A stretch of 64,000 nucleotides of DNA from NCBI GenBank assembly GCA_963978905.1, contig OZ022256.1, forward strand, positions 56,880,646-56,944,645. The letters are read 5' to 3'. Below, piece after piece: positions 13,401-25,400 of this stretch. Below the pieces are notes generated by a model. The model did not search any database and was not told the DNA's origin. It saw only the letters and a program-made list of their open reading frames with translations. The stretch is from Trichostrongylus colubriformis. Lineage: Eukaryota; Nematoda; Chromadorea; Rhabditida; Trichostrongylidae. How positions within the stretch are numbered: position 1 is the stretch's first letter; the number at the start of each line of letters is the position of its first letter. A program made the position numbers and the translations under genes.

Positions 13401-16400
13401 TATCTTCTTGCTTCAAAAAACAGTTACTGGTATCGTAGAGGACAAAAAATGGCGGGGGGGGGTATTTGATACCCGTGGGGGGGGGGTCGTGCTGAAGCGG
13501 CTATTTCCCTCATCACAAGTAGAGTGCCCTGGCTGGGGTCAAGTCCCCGGCAAGAAAACGACAACGGAAGGGCGTATTCAGGGTCGGAAAGTGAGGTCTA
13601 TTTAGGGTTGGAGGGGGGGGGGTGGTATTCACTGAAATTTTTGCTGAATTACTCGAATAGTGGGATTTATTGTTAGTCCGGAGAGCAAGTGGTTGGTCCT
13701 TCGGTCGTAGGCGGCTGAAGACATATGATGTGTACGAAATGTGATGATCTTCTTTTCTTGCAAAAAATGAAAATTGCAAATTTAATTAAGGACAATATAG
13801 AACTCTGCGATTTTCCCAGGTATATTAATTTTGGTTACTTCTTTTCAGTAACCTCCGATTACGCTTCTCATGCTGACACCGCAGAAGAAGATGGTACCAG
13901 TAATGATGCGGATGAATTGGATGAAGAAGATGAATATGATCAGGACGTTGATGAAGACACCGTGTTCGATGATGATCAAAAAGGTTCATTTTTGAGCGCA
14001 GTTCAGAGGACAGTTGAATTTCATCATAGAGGTACCTCTAGTAACTACAGAAATTCCCATTAGACGTACATTGTCCGCTCACCAGTATGGCATTATTTGC
14101 GACACTTACCTTTCGATCTTCCCTTTTCTTTTCAAATCTCACGATTTTTTCATTTAAAATCGGCACCAATTCATAGACTCCCATATTTTCCTCATATTTC
14201 GTGGAATTCGCGGAGGAACTGTTGCACCCAGGGGAGGGCGTGACAAAAACAAAAAAGAAGTCCGAAAGGCAAAAAAAAAAACAGAAGCATGGAAAACTAA
14301 AACTAAAATCAAAGGCAAGCTTAGTGACACAGAAAAAAAATCCAAAAAAAATTGGTGGGCATTGCGTTGAGGTCGTTTGGTACACTTTGTTGAGATGGAG
14401 ATTTCGCGACTATGATTAGTAAAAAGTCAATAAGTGGGGCAGTCAAAGGATTTCGAATATTTTTTCGTCAATAGCAACAAAACGCGACATTTTCTCCAGA
14501 AAATTCAAATTTTCTCTGACGTATGCCAATCAATTCCTGGTTTTATCACATGTCTGAGTGATTCCCTTAGACTAACATTTAACGTTCTGTAACCGTTTGT
14601 ACTGAATAAGCGGATTATTATAGGAGCAGCGCTACGAGACAATCTTGCTGATCTTCAAACTGAAATTAACATCAAGGAGAGGTGAGGTTATACATTTATT
14701 TTTGAGGCTCTATTGAATCTGTTATCTGAATGCTTTTTTTTTGTTCTATAGTGCTACACCTGCTCCTTTTCAAGCATTTATTTATATCACTCGATTGTTT
14801 GTTCAAGATTAATAGCGGAACTGGAACGATCCGATCGACATCTGGCAGAAGTGCGTTTGAGTTATGAGAAAAAGCTTATGGAACTCTCGGCGCAGATCAA
14901 AAAGATGGAAGCAGAACGTGATCGTGTTGTGATGGAAGCCGAAGCGAAAAAGACTGACAAAGCCAGTCAAGAACAAGCGAAGGTGATTGATTGCTAGCTC
15001 TGTCTGTTCCTGGAAGTACCTAAGTACAGCTAAAGATATTTAATAGTGCGCAGGGGGTAGCGTGGTGCTTTGATCATGCTGATTTCGTCTTCTGAAAATT
15101 TTCAGGTCAAGCTGTTTTTCTTGTTTCATATTAAGTTGATACTTGCGATCCTTTTATTTTACAACAGTCACAGGACTTACTCATCTCGCTTTATTCAGCC
15201 GTTTCGAACTTTCTGAGAACGTTTTAGGGTTTTTCAGAAATAAGGGAAGCATTACGGTAGTTCAGTATTACTTTGAAGCAGAGTGATTCTTCATTTTCAA
15301 CGAATATGTCTTCTACCGCCCTTTTTTCTCTAATGAGTTTTGGGAAGCCCCAACTTATTCTTCGTTATTTGACCTGCCCTGAGGGTATTCATCATCACTC
15401 AATCACCCACTCCTCTCCATGTGTCTGGGTGTGTACCGTTATGTCAGGATTTTGCACCGCGGCGTGTGTCGCAAGCGAAGCGATGCAGGCGAGTGTGTTT
15501 GACTGCCCTAGCATTACCATGTGATCGTTTGAAGTCCAGCTGTAACGGCGCGCATAATTCGCACACACCAAGTCGCACCCCGCTCGTCGTGGTGCGAAAT
15601 CCTGACTAAGGTTACACACCCCACGTGTCTTTTTCTTGTATTCATTTTTATTATTTTTCTTGTATTTTCTGGTACAGATTTTGCTTGGTGACTGGAGCGG
15701 CATCGCTCTCACTGAATGGAATCAATTTTTATCAAGGCTGAACAGCCTTCAGTCTATTCCGAAGTACTGTAAATGCCAGCCGCTCTGCTGAGTCTTTATG
15801 AAGTACATTATTGTGGTTTAGTTCCCTTGTAGGAGAGATGCATGCCGCGGGCGGGTTCACAAGATAAATCAACCCTGAGAAAGATGTCCGGCACTCAAGC
15901 TGACATGAATACCAGTTTTTGCTGAAGTACGGTACTTTGCGACCACACGGTGCATTCTTCGTAAGGCCGCCTTCATACTTTGCTGTGCCGGCGGCAGGAC
16001 GTGGCTGCGTGTCTCTGCGCCTTTGCCTGTCACACCATGTTTCGTTGTCTGCGTCTTATCTGAATCTCCCCCGTGCCAATCTGCCTCGCTACCTATAAAC
16101 GCAGCCGCACCGTGCCAGCACAAAGTATGAACGCGGCCTAACGGGCTGGTCATAGACTGACGGTATCTACAGCGTTTCAGTGGTGCTCTGACGAAAATGA
16201 CATCCTCACCCCTACTAAGGGACAATATTTTGATCGGGTATCAATCATTATAAGGTCTGCTCCTGTCTTCGGCTCTACGGCCTATTCTCAGTTCTCACTG
16301 ATCCACGATCTGCTTTAACATCTAGTATCGATGAATTTGAAGAAATCTATCGATAGCCAAAGGTTTCAGAGTGGTACCTAAAAGTGAAAGTTCAACCATT

Positions 16401-19400
16401 CAACGCTGTCACATTACAGAAACCCTCTCACGAAACGCTCTAATTTTGTAATTTGACACGACAAAAACATTACTTTCAGAGAATTCGAGAAGAATATGAG
16501 CGAAAGTTGGCTGACATGAGAAACGAATTCCGTAAGCTGCAAATGGTTGAGAGAGAACACAAACGAATGCAGGTCGGTTCTGTCAAAATTTTCTGAAATA
16601 TGCTCGTTCAATAATTAACCGCCTTTCTTCTCCATCGTGTTTATCACTGCGATTTCTGTGATTTTTAGGCAAGACAGGAACGAGAACGCCAAGAGCTCCA
16701 ACGATATCAAGCTGAACTCAAAGAATTGAAACGAGTGAAGGTGGAGAGATATTTATTCGTAGAATAGTTATTTATTTTACTTGATATGTCAAACGACATG
16801 TCCTAACCAAGGGGAAAGTATCTGCAGGAAAAATACTAGAAAAAATAATAGGAACAAAATAAGAAAAATAAATGAAACAGAAATCCAGCCTGGCAGAGAA
16901 AGCGTTAGGTGAATGGCTTCTTGGACCAGATAGCGGCGCGAGCGTTGACGATTATTGTATGTCAGTCGAAGAAAGATATTAAGTGACAAGGAGACATACT
17001 GTTGGTTCCTTTGTTCTTGTAAGCAACTCCCCAACGGCTGCACCACCAAACCTTGGTAATACTGTAAGCGACAAAAGTCGCTCGCTTGCTTTACTTCTAC
17101 GCAAGGCACTCCCAAGTGTCGAGAGAAGTAGCCCTTTCCTTACGACCCTCTCTCCTCTACTGGCACCAATTACGCCCCCTCCCCTTTTTTGACGACTACA
17201 GGGGGTGCCAAAAAAAAAGTAATTTTGTCTCCTCCACTTTCGACCCCATTTAGCCAAACTACAGTAAATTCTATTGAGGTATTCTCATCCCCAGAATCAA
17301 GAGCAGACCTAACTCTATCACTATACTCCGTGGCAGCCTCCTGCACGAGCAGGAACGGGAGCAAGGAAAGACTGAACAAGATGTATCACCTCAACTGGGC
17401 AAAATCCGAATTTTCTTCGCCCTCTTTCACAACCTTGCTGACGTCCGTTCAATCTGGGTACCTAAGGGGATTCATACCAGATGGTTTTCTTTAACACTGC
17501 GTTTTTCCCGGGTTCCCAGCGCCCTTCGTTTCCAAGAGCCAAAACGTTCCCCTATCACTGAAACCCCTCCGGAGGCGGATTTGAGGCATGAAAATGATAC
17601 TTTGGATCATAGCAGCCTTGTCCAAGCAGCAGGGGCTCTGTGACTTCCAAGAACCGAAGGGCCAACCCTCAGGAAGCTTCCCACAAAAGACCTACCACGG
17701 AGCTTGGCTCCACTGTTTTTAGCGAATTTTTAAATGTAGGTACTCCGAAGCCCGACTACGCCAAATGAAACCTCCATATTTTTATGAACATGAACGTGAG
17801 GAGCCACAGCTTGTTCCTACTTTTAGAGGAACATTTTGGGAATGTTTTGCCCCAATACCTTTATCTCTTTCGTTTCCCTACGTTTTGTAAAATTGGCAGA
17901 TGTGAGCCGTGGACAAAATTACTTTTTTTTTTGGCACCCCCTGTACAATACCAACAACTGTTTGCAATGTGTTTTATTGCTATGTATCCTTATCTGGTGC
18001 AAAAATATGTTTATCCCACTCTCCTCACACGGATGCTTGTGAAGTACCTTTCGCTTCTTATGTGCTTCTTGAAAATTTAGACTCTAGTGCTCATCGCTGA
18101 CCTCTGCAGGCGAGGCGATTCCCAATCCCCTTCCTATTTGGTCGAATACAACTCCCCCTATCGAGGAATCCTCGACTCCCAGTGTACCCTGCTTCTACGT
18201 GTAAAGGTCTTGTAAACCTCTTCTCTTTAATATCAGTGAGAGGTGTAGTGGGCGATTATTCAGATAGGTCTATCATCTCCTTTTGCAGAACGGTTTCCTA
18301 GAAATCTTATAGGTGGGGGTCTTTAATCCTGGGCAGCGGGCTGAACTCATAGCTCGAGCTTTTCCTCATGCTATGTGGATGGTGTTAAGTGTGTATGTAG
18401 GGCTAAAAGTGCACGGTAAATTGTTTCCATTCGCATACTTACGCTTTCTTGGTGATGCAGGAGAGATCTGACCGTCACATTGCTACATAGCCCTTTCAGT
18501 CCAATCTAACCATCGTGAAGGTACTCTCAGTATGTGGCTGGGCTTTTGTAATAAATGACTTTAATCAGATTTTTGAAAGTGGTATGGAAAATATGAGTAT
18601 CCTGTACATGCAGCAGTGGAACTGGTACAGCTGTTTTTATGATAGAGAATAACCTCCCTTGACCTGTTCTTAAAATGTGCCATGCTTTCGACTACCGTAC
18701 CAAATCTTAGTTCGATATTCTACGATGGGAGTAAATGTATAGCGTAGAGAAGACGAGACTGCTCGGGTCATTTTATAAATTTTCAAACTTCACACTCTTC
18801 AAATCTCGTTTGACACGATCATATCTGAAGGTGGATCTAATGAAGAAGATCAAGGAAGAAATGAAGAAAGCTCAACAACAGCAAAGTAATGCTGCGAAGA
18901 AACTGGCCGCACTGGATAAAGAAGCAAGGTACTTTGTTGTTTCTTTAATTCCTTTCTTCAATTTCCCCACCAGAGCTTCTGTGTGTAGCACATACCAGGG
19001 AGCATAAATTATAGTTCATTCGGTGCTGTCGCAATAAGGGGGGGGCATCCTACTACTGGACCCTATCTTTACCTGAGCCAAGTGAGGAAAAGGAGTCCTT
19101 TCCTTCCTCCGTCAAGGCTTAGGCAAAAGCATACGCCTGAATGTGCAGATTGACCCCTCAAAGGTCTAGATGCTTAGATAAGCAACTTTTTGTAAGATGC
19201 CCCCCCCTCATTGCGATAGCACCGTTCATTTATTTATTTATTATTTATTTCATATGCCAACGACATGCCTTAACCAAGAGGGAAATTATTTGCAAAAAGT
19301 GCTCGAAGATTGTTGAAGCTGTCCATGAGTTATGTAGGAGGCGCAGTAGTGAATCGTCTTTTCGATATGGCACCTTTACTAATTGGGCCGCGTTCATACT

Positions 19401-22400
19401 TTGTGCCGGCAGAGCGTGGCTGCTTCACAATCAGCGAGGTAGAGAGGCACGTGAGCTACAGAGGCATAGGCAGACGTAGAGACGCACAATCACACGCTAC
19501 CGCCGGTACAGCAAAGTATGAACGCGGCCTTATAGTTGAAAACTGCGTCCCTGGAAGTCTGAATGGATACCGCGTGGTACACTACTCGGGGAACGGGGTG
19601 ATAGCCGTGTGTCGCCTGCATGTATCCGCTGTTTCTGGCACAGCACGTAGAGCGCCTTAAACGATTCTTATTTTGCGGATGTTCTCTACCGTCCTACTCC
19701 TCTCTAAAAATTGTTTGGCTAACATAAGCTATTTTATTCGTTTGGTTTACTATTCGCACGACCAACTCACGCTGACTGCCTGAACAGTGCATATGCAGTC
19801 TGATGAGTTAACAAATTCAATTTTTAAATACCGTTTAATGGTCTGATTTTTGAATTGATCTGATGCAATAACATATCCTTTTCCAGGCGCCGTGATAATA
19901 TCATCCGCCACTTAGAGACTAAGGATCGACAACGAGAGCAGTTTATGAAGCGAACCAACGAAGAGATAAATCGACTACGTAAAGCTCAAAAAGAGCAAGC
20001 CAAGCAGGTATGTTACACTTACATAGTTGCTATATGAAGTATTTCGTTCATCATATATTGCGCTATCCGCTGGCGACGAGCGGAATTAGGGTCAGGAATG
20101 CAATAAAAAAGGGTATCCAGTGGTATGTATTACAACAAATGTACTTAGTAGTAAAGTTATCTGTAAGGAAGTCGTTCCACCGAAGTTAGTATTTTTCACT
20201 TGATCTTCACTGTTCATCCGTGATCGTGTGAAGTATCGTATAATTATACTAATAAACAGCATGTGTTTACATACACAAGAAGAAGCTCCTCATCATGGTC
20301 TGCTTTGTGGTTTTGTGAACGTTTTTCGTGTCGCTTAGGCATTGTTCAGAGTTCGCGATTCAGGAGATGGCGCGACTCGCGTGATCCAAGTATTATAGAA
20401 GAAGAAGATACATAACGATTAATCGATTCAGGCGTATCGTTCGCACAATCAATACGTATCTTATGCTTTTTGGCTGAATCGCGAACTGTGAAAATGAAAT
20501 ACGCCGAAAAAGATCAATTTTTTTGAGCTGCGTTTCTAGTGCATGGGTGTTTTTTAAGGGCGTCTTAAGGCATGAATAGGGTTAAGCCCTTCTAGGCGAA
20601 TATCGTCGAGGGCAAATGAGGTCTGTGGAAAAATCCGATTAAGATTTAAATGAAATTGTACATTCCTTCGGATGGTAGATATTAGCTTGCCCGGAAAGCA
20701 ATGAGGCAAATGCAGTGGTGAGGCTCGAGAGCATATATTTTTGGACGTCGAAGTCCAAAAATATATGCTCTCGAGCCTCACCACTGCATTTGGACCAAAC
20801 TCTGGAAGTCAGTTTTCAAGACCCGTACATATACGCCATCAACGGAATATGGTCCAAACTGTCTTCGTCTTTCACTAAGGCCGCTTCCATACTTTGCGCA
20901 CCGACGCCGTCACGCGCGTGACGGCGTCGGTGCGCAAAGTATGGAAGCGGCCTAAGTGCCAGAGATGGACGAGAAGAAAACGCTATATCGGGCAGCTCTC
21001 CTTCTACTCTACCGTTCCGGCAAATCCGTAGATGAGGCCCATCGGCTCTTGCTGGGGGAAGTGAAGGATCAAGCACTTTCTCGAGCGACGTGCCTCTGAT
21101 GGTACGGCAAGTTCGAGAAATGTCTCGAAACTTTGTCGATCGGGACGTCCACCTACGCAAAAATAGCAGCTTCTACTTGCCATTTGTGAAGAACAACTTG
21201 ACGTTGACAGTGCACGAGCTTGCGGCCTTCTCGGGTATCCTAAATCTACGGTACATGATGTTCTTCATGCGTCAAGTAAAGTGGTAGTACCACGTAGTAC
21301 TACGACGTTTGTCTCATTACTTTCCGAATAACCTAATATTTTTAGCGTTTATGCTTGTTGAAAGAGTGTCACATAATCCAGCCCATATCAGCAGTGCAAT
21401 GCGTTGAGCAGTGATGTATGGCTTCTATATAGTTGGTGTCACTCCCAAGTGACTTTTTCCAAGATTTATTTACCTTTTTGTGGCCACATTTCCGTTACTT
21501 TTGGGAGGCTTAAATATTTTAGACACTTTTCCTTTCTATATTCTTGTTCCCGGCCTCATTCCTTCTTCTTCTTCTTCTTCTTCTTCTTTCTTCTTTCTTC
21601 TTTCTTCTTTCTTCTTTCTTCTTCTTTCTTCTTTCTTCTTCCTTCTTTCTTCTTTCTTCTTTCTTCTTTCTTCTTTCTTCTTTCTTCTTTCTTCTTTCTT
21701 CTTTCTTCTTTCTTCTTTCTTCTTTCTTCTTTCTTCTTCTTCTCGGTTTTTGGAATGTATTCTTTTTCTTCTTCTCGGTTTTTGGAATGTACCGTTGCAT
21801 TCGACGCTTCGTTCAACAGATTCATCCTTTTCGTGAACGGAAAGGTTCCAGAGAATGACAGTAAGGTTGCGTTCATACTCAGCGCCGGTAAGGCGTTACT
21901 GCGTTCACATGCAGCGAGGCAGAGTGGCAAGGGAGAGGTACAAAAAAACGCAGGCGAGGCGGGGTTGGATAGGCATGGACTCATAGACACTCAGCCACCC
22001 TGCCGCCTGCACCGCGGAGTATGAACGTGGCCGAAGAAGACATTCACTTGTGCAATATTGGTCTTTGGCGAGTAAAGTCTTGCAACAAAAGGGTTTCCAA
22101 AAAGCATTACAAATTGTTTCGATGCTCTCTTTAAATGTATGCGATTACTCTTTAAATGTATGCGATTATCAATAGCTTTGTGAATATTTCGTTGGTTGGT
22201 TCTGTGGTGGGAGTCGTCTCTGCTTTCTGTGGAAACTAGGATTTTTTTTGAAGTTTCCGCAATGCTGCTGGCTCAGTAATCCCCACATTTGTTGAAAAAA
22301 GTCCGGCTACGGCGATCTCATAGGGTGCGACAGACAGACAAACAAACACAAGAAATTTTTGGTCTATGTATAGGATGGATTGTTTGGTCCTCAAAGGAAT

Positions 22401-25400
22401 CGTCCGCGAAAAAAATGAGTCCCCCTGTTACCCATTTATTTACGTTGTGTTTGCCTAATGTGGGCCGCATGCAAAGTTTCACGCGAGAAAATGTGAATCC
22501 GGCTAAAATACAGCACCAAAAAGTCTTGGCCGGGTGGGCGGAGTCTCCGGGCAAGTCCCTCCCCCCGTCGTCCGCCTCGGTCGGAGACGCATTGTAGGAA
22601 CAAAAAATATGTTAACCCCTCTCCGTAGCGCCACTCTTCTTTCCTAACCGCGGCGGACGACGACACGCGGCTTTTATTTGGTGGCTCCGCCGAGAATTTG
22701 GGAAGCTGTATCCTAGCCGGATTCTCAATTTTTCGCGTGAAACTTTGCATGCGACCCTTGCTAATCGACTGCAAAGCATATTAGTGACAGAGAAACTCAT
22801 ATTTCCGTGAACGATTCCTTTATTGCAGTACCTAATTTTCTGAAAGTTTTGTTTGACCCCGTTTTAATGACGATATGACGGTGTGTAAAATCACGAGCTC
22901 GTGACCAAATTTCTCAGAGATGCCTCTCAAGCACTGCTTTCAGACACGTATTAGTACAACACCAAGAATGACACCAATGCGCCCGGCACCGTATCGTACC
23001 CCTCGAACTCCGGGTATGCGTGGACAACCACCACCCGAAGCCACTTACTCACCGAAGCAAGCAAAACTAAAGTGGACATTCATTGAAAAGAAGGTATGTG
23101 TTCAAATATCAGTTTCACTGACAATTCTTGCATTCAACTCGTATTTTTTCGAAAATGTGAGGAGTAACACTATTTTTTTCGATTTTTTTAAAAGTTTCAT
23201 CCTTTGTCACCACTGTGATTGGGGGTTCTTGAGTCTTTTGGGTCACATGATGGCACCCAATTATTATTTCAGTTCTTTTTATGTCAAACCGCTCGAAGTT
23301 CGCCCAAGTGTTTCTTGAACAATTTTCATTTTGTTCCCTGCCCTTGCTTGACCTGTAATATTAGGTTGTTGCAAAGTTAATTTCGGAAATGGACCGCATA
23401 CTTCAAACTACTATAACTCAGCTTGAACACAAGTTTATTAATCGAAGTAAAAACCATCAGAATCTACACACTTTTGCCAACGAACAGGCAATAAATCTAA
23501 GCCTTCACTATAAAAACTACTATCACGAGGGTCAACGAAGTCAAGGAAGGCACATTCAACATCGTCTAAATTAGTAAATTGTTTCTGACGCAGATGAGAA
23601 TTGAGGGCTCGAAAAAAGTGATAGTCTGTTGGGGAAAGGTCGGGAGAATACGCTGGGTGAGGGAGAACTTCTATACCCAAGTGGGTCAATTTTTGCCGAG
23701 TGATTTGTGAGGTGTGTGGCCTTGCGTTGTCCTGCAACAGGATCGGCCCTCCTCTATTCACCACCGCCGGCCACAATTTTTGCAACTTTCTATACATTTG
23801 CTCCAGATCACAACAGTAAGACTCTGCTGTGACTGGCTGACCAGGTTGCAAGAAACTGTAATGGATTACACCTTTACAACACCACCACACAGTAGTCATA
23901 ACCTTTTTAGGGTGAAGGTCGGGTTTAGGAAAAGTTTCTGGAGGAGCATCCTTATCTACCCAGACTAATCCTCGCTTCCTGTTATCATAAAGAACCCATT
24001 TTTCATCTACAGTTATAATACGGTCTACAAATGGCTCATTTTTATGGCGAACTAGGAGATTAGAGCAGGTGTCGAAACGTGCCAGACGCTGCTCATCGGT
24101 CAGGTCATGAGGCACCCACTTCGACATCTTCTTCACCTTGCCGATTGTCAGCAAATGTCTGGCCACTGTAGAGTAATGTACGCCTAGGTCTTCTGCTAAC
24201 GTACGAGTATTCGTCTCCGGATTTGCTTCGACGGCTCTCCTTAAAGACACCGTATGGGAGTGATTTTGGCTTACGGTAGAACAGACGTAGTGTGGACGAG
24301 TTCAAGTGGCCGCCATTGCACAAACTCGCCAATTTGACGCCTTGGCATGGTGCCAAGATAAGGTGTTTCCATTATAAAGTTGTTCATTCCTTTTACCTTC
24401 TCATTTGTTCTTTCTTATATTGTTTCTAGATGTACTTACATGAATGTTAATGTAGTTGGGAATGGCCGCTCCACTACGCTGGGAGTCACGTGCTACAATT
24501 AAAGTTGGCCCGCGGCCGTCTCCTACAGCGGACAACTCGGAACGCCAGTGCGATGATGCGAATGAGGCGCGAATACACACCGCAGCGATGCACTTTTGAG
24601 TTCGGGTTTTTTCACCGATTATCGCTTCTAACCTTCTGCGTTCGTTACGAAATGTTCATTTCTTTGTATGTTTCTCTTGTTTCGGACCCCCTTCCGGTTC
24701 CTTTAAATCTTGATCATCAAGCGATGACCTGCGGCCGCGACCCGACTTCTCTTCGAGATCAGAATCGCCAGAAGCAAATTTTTCAAACCAGAGCTCCACT
24801 GTTCGTTTGCAAGGACAATTCGTCCCAAAAACACTGCTGAGATTACGAGCTGCCTCCGCTGCGGAGTGTTCCAATTTAAATTGCGTCGGTTCATGATTAT
24901 ACGCAGCCCTGGAAAAGGCCGGCTGGGAAACTTAGAGCGTCATTCATAGAAGTTTCTGAAAGAGCAGAAAAAAACCCATCAAATGGTATGCCTGGCGTTC
25001 CTCGGGATGGAATAGTTCAGGGTAAAAAATCTACTTACTTATACATTTCTTGAAACCGAAATTAATTTTGCAACAACCTAATATTTTCCTTCCTTGGCCA
25101 AGGTTCCTTGTGGAATGTATCGAGGTCGAGGCCATTAGCCATCCGTCATGTAACAAATGTAAGCGCCCAGCGTTAGAATGTCCTTTCGTTCACAAAGTAA
25201 TCCGTTTTTTCTTCGGAAAATAAGAGGACAATGACATCGGTGCTACATTTGAGAGCGCTGAAAAGAATCGTCCATGGAAATTCCATGATTCCAGTTTCTC
25301 TTGAAATCCTTCTATTGAATACGGTGCATGAGGAAAAACACTAAAAGAACCATGAAATTTCCTCGGTTCCAATACAGAAATCGAAAAATCGTAAGAAAAG

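Larger units (their letters stand above)
23361..25081 (-). mobile_element. mariner transposon with intact TIRs and TA target duplication
   Basis: The left end begins TTAGGTTGTTGCAAAGTTAA and the right end is its inverted partner (reverse complement TTAGGTTGTTGCAAAATTAA), 25 of 26 bases matching, each flanked by TA. The total length is 1,721 bp; removing a 455-bp insertion (24246-24700) leaves about 1.26 kb, the normal mariner size. The end TTAGGTTG is that of the cecropia-type mariners, such as Hsmar1 and the hookworm element bandit; the exact subfamily is an inference. The element sits in klp-12 intron 22. Well-preserved ends and catalytic core suggest a fairly recent insertion. Confidence 0.93.

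Noticed and set aside
21404..22024. 206-codon open frame, the longest apart from the mariner core
   Set aside because: Most of it is the pyrimidine microsatellite translated as Phe/Leu/Ser; frames through it stay open on both strands only because the repeat has no stop. It also runs into a MITE.
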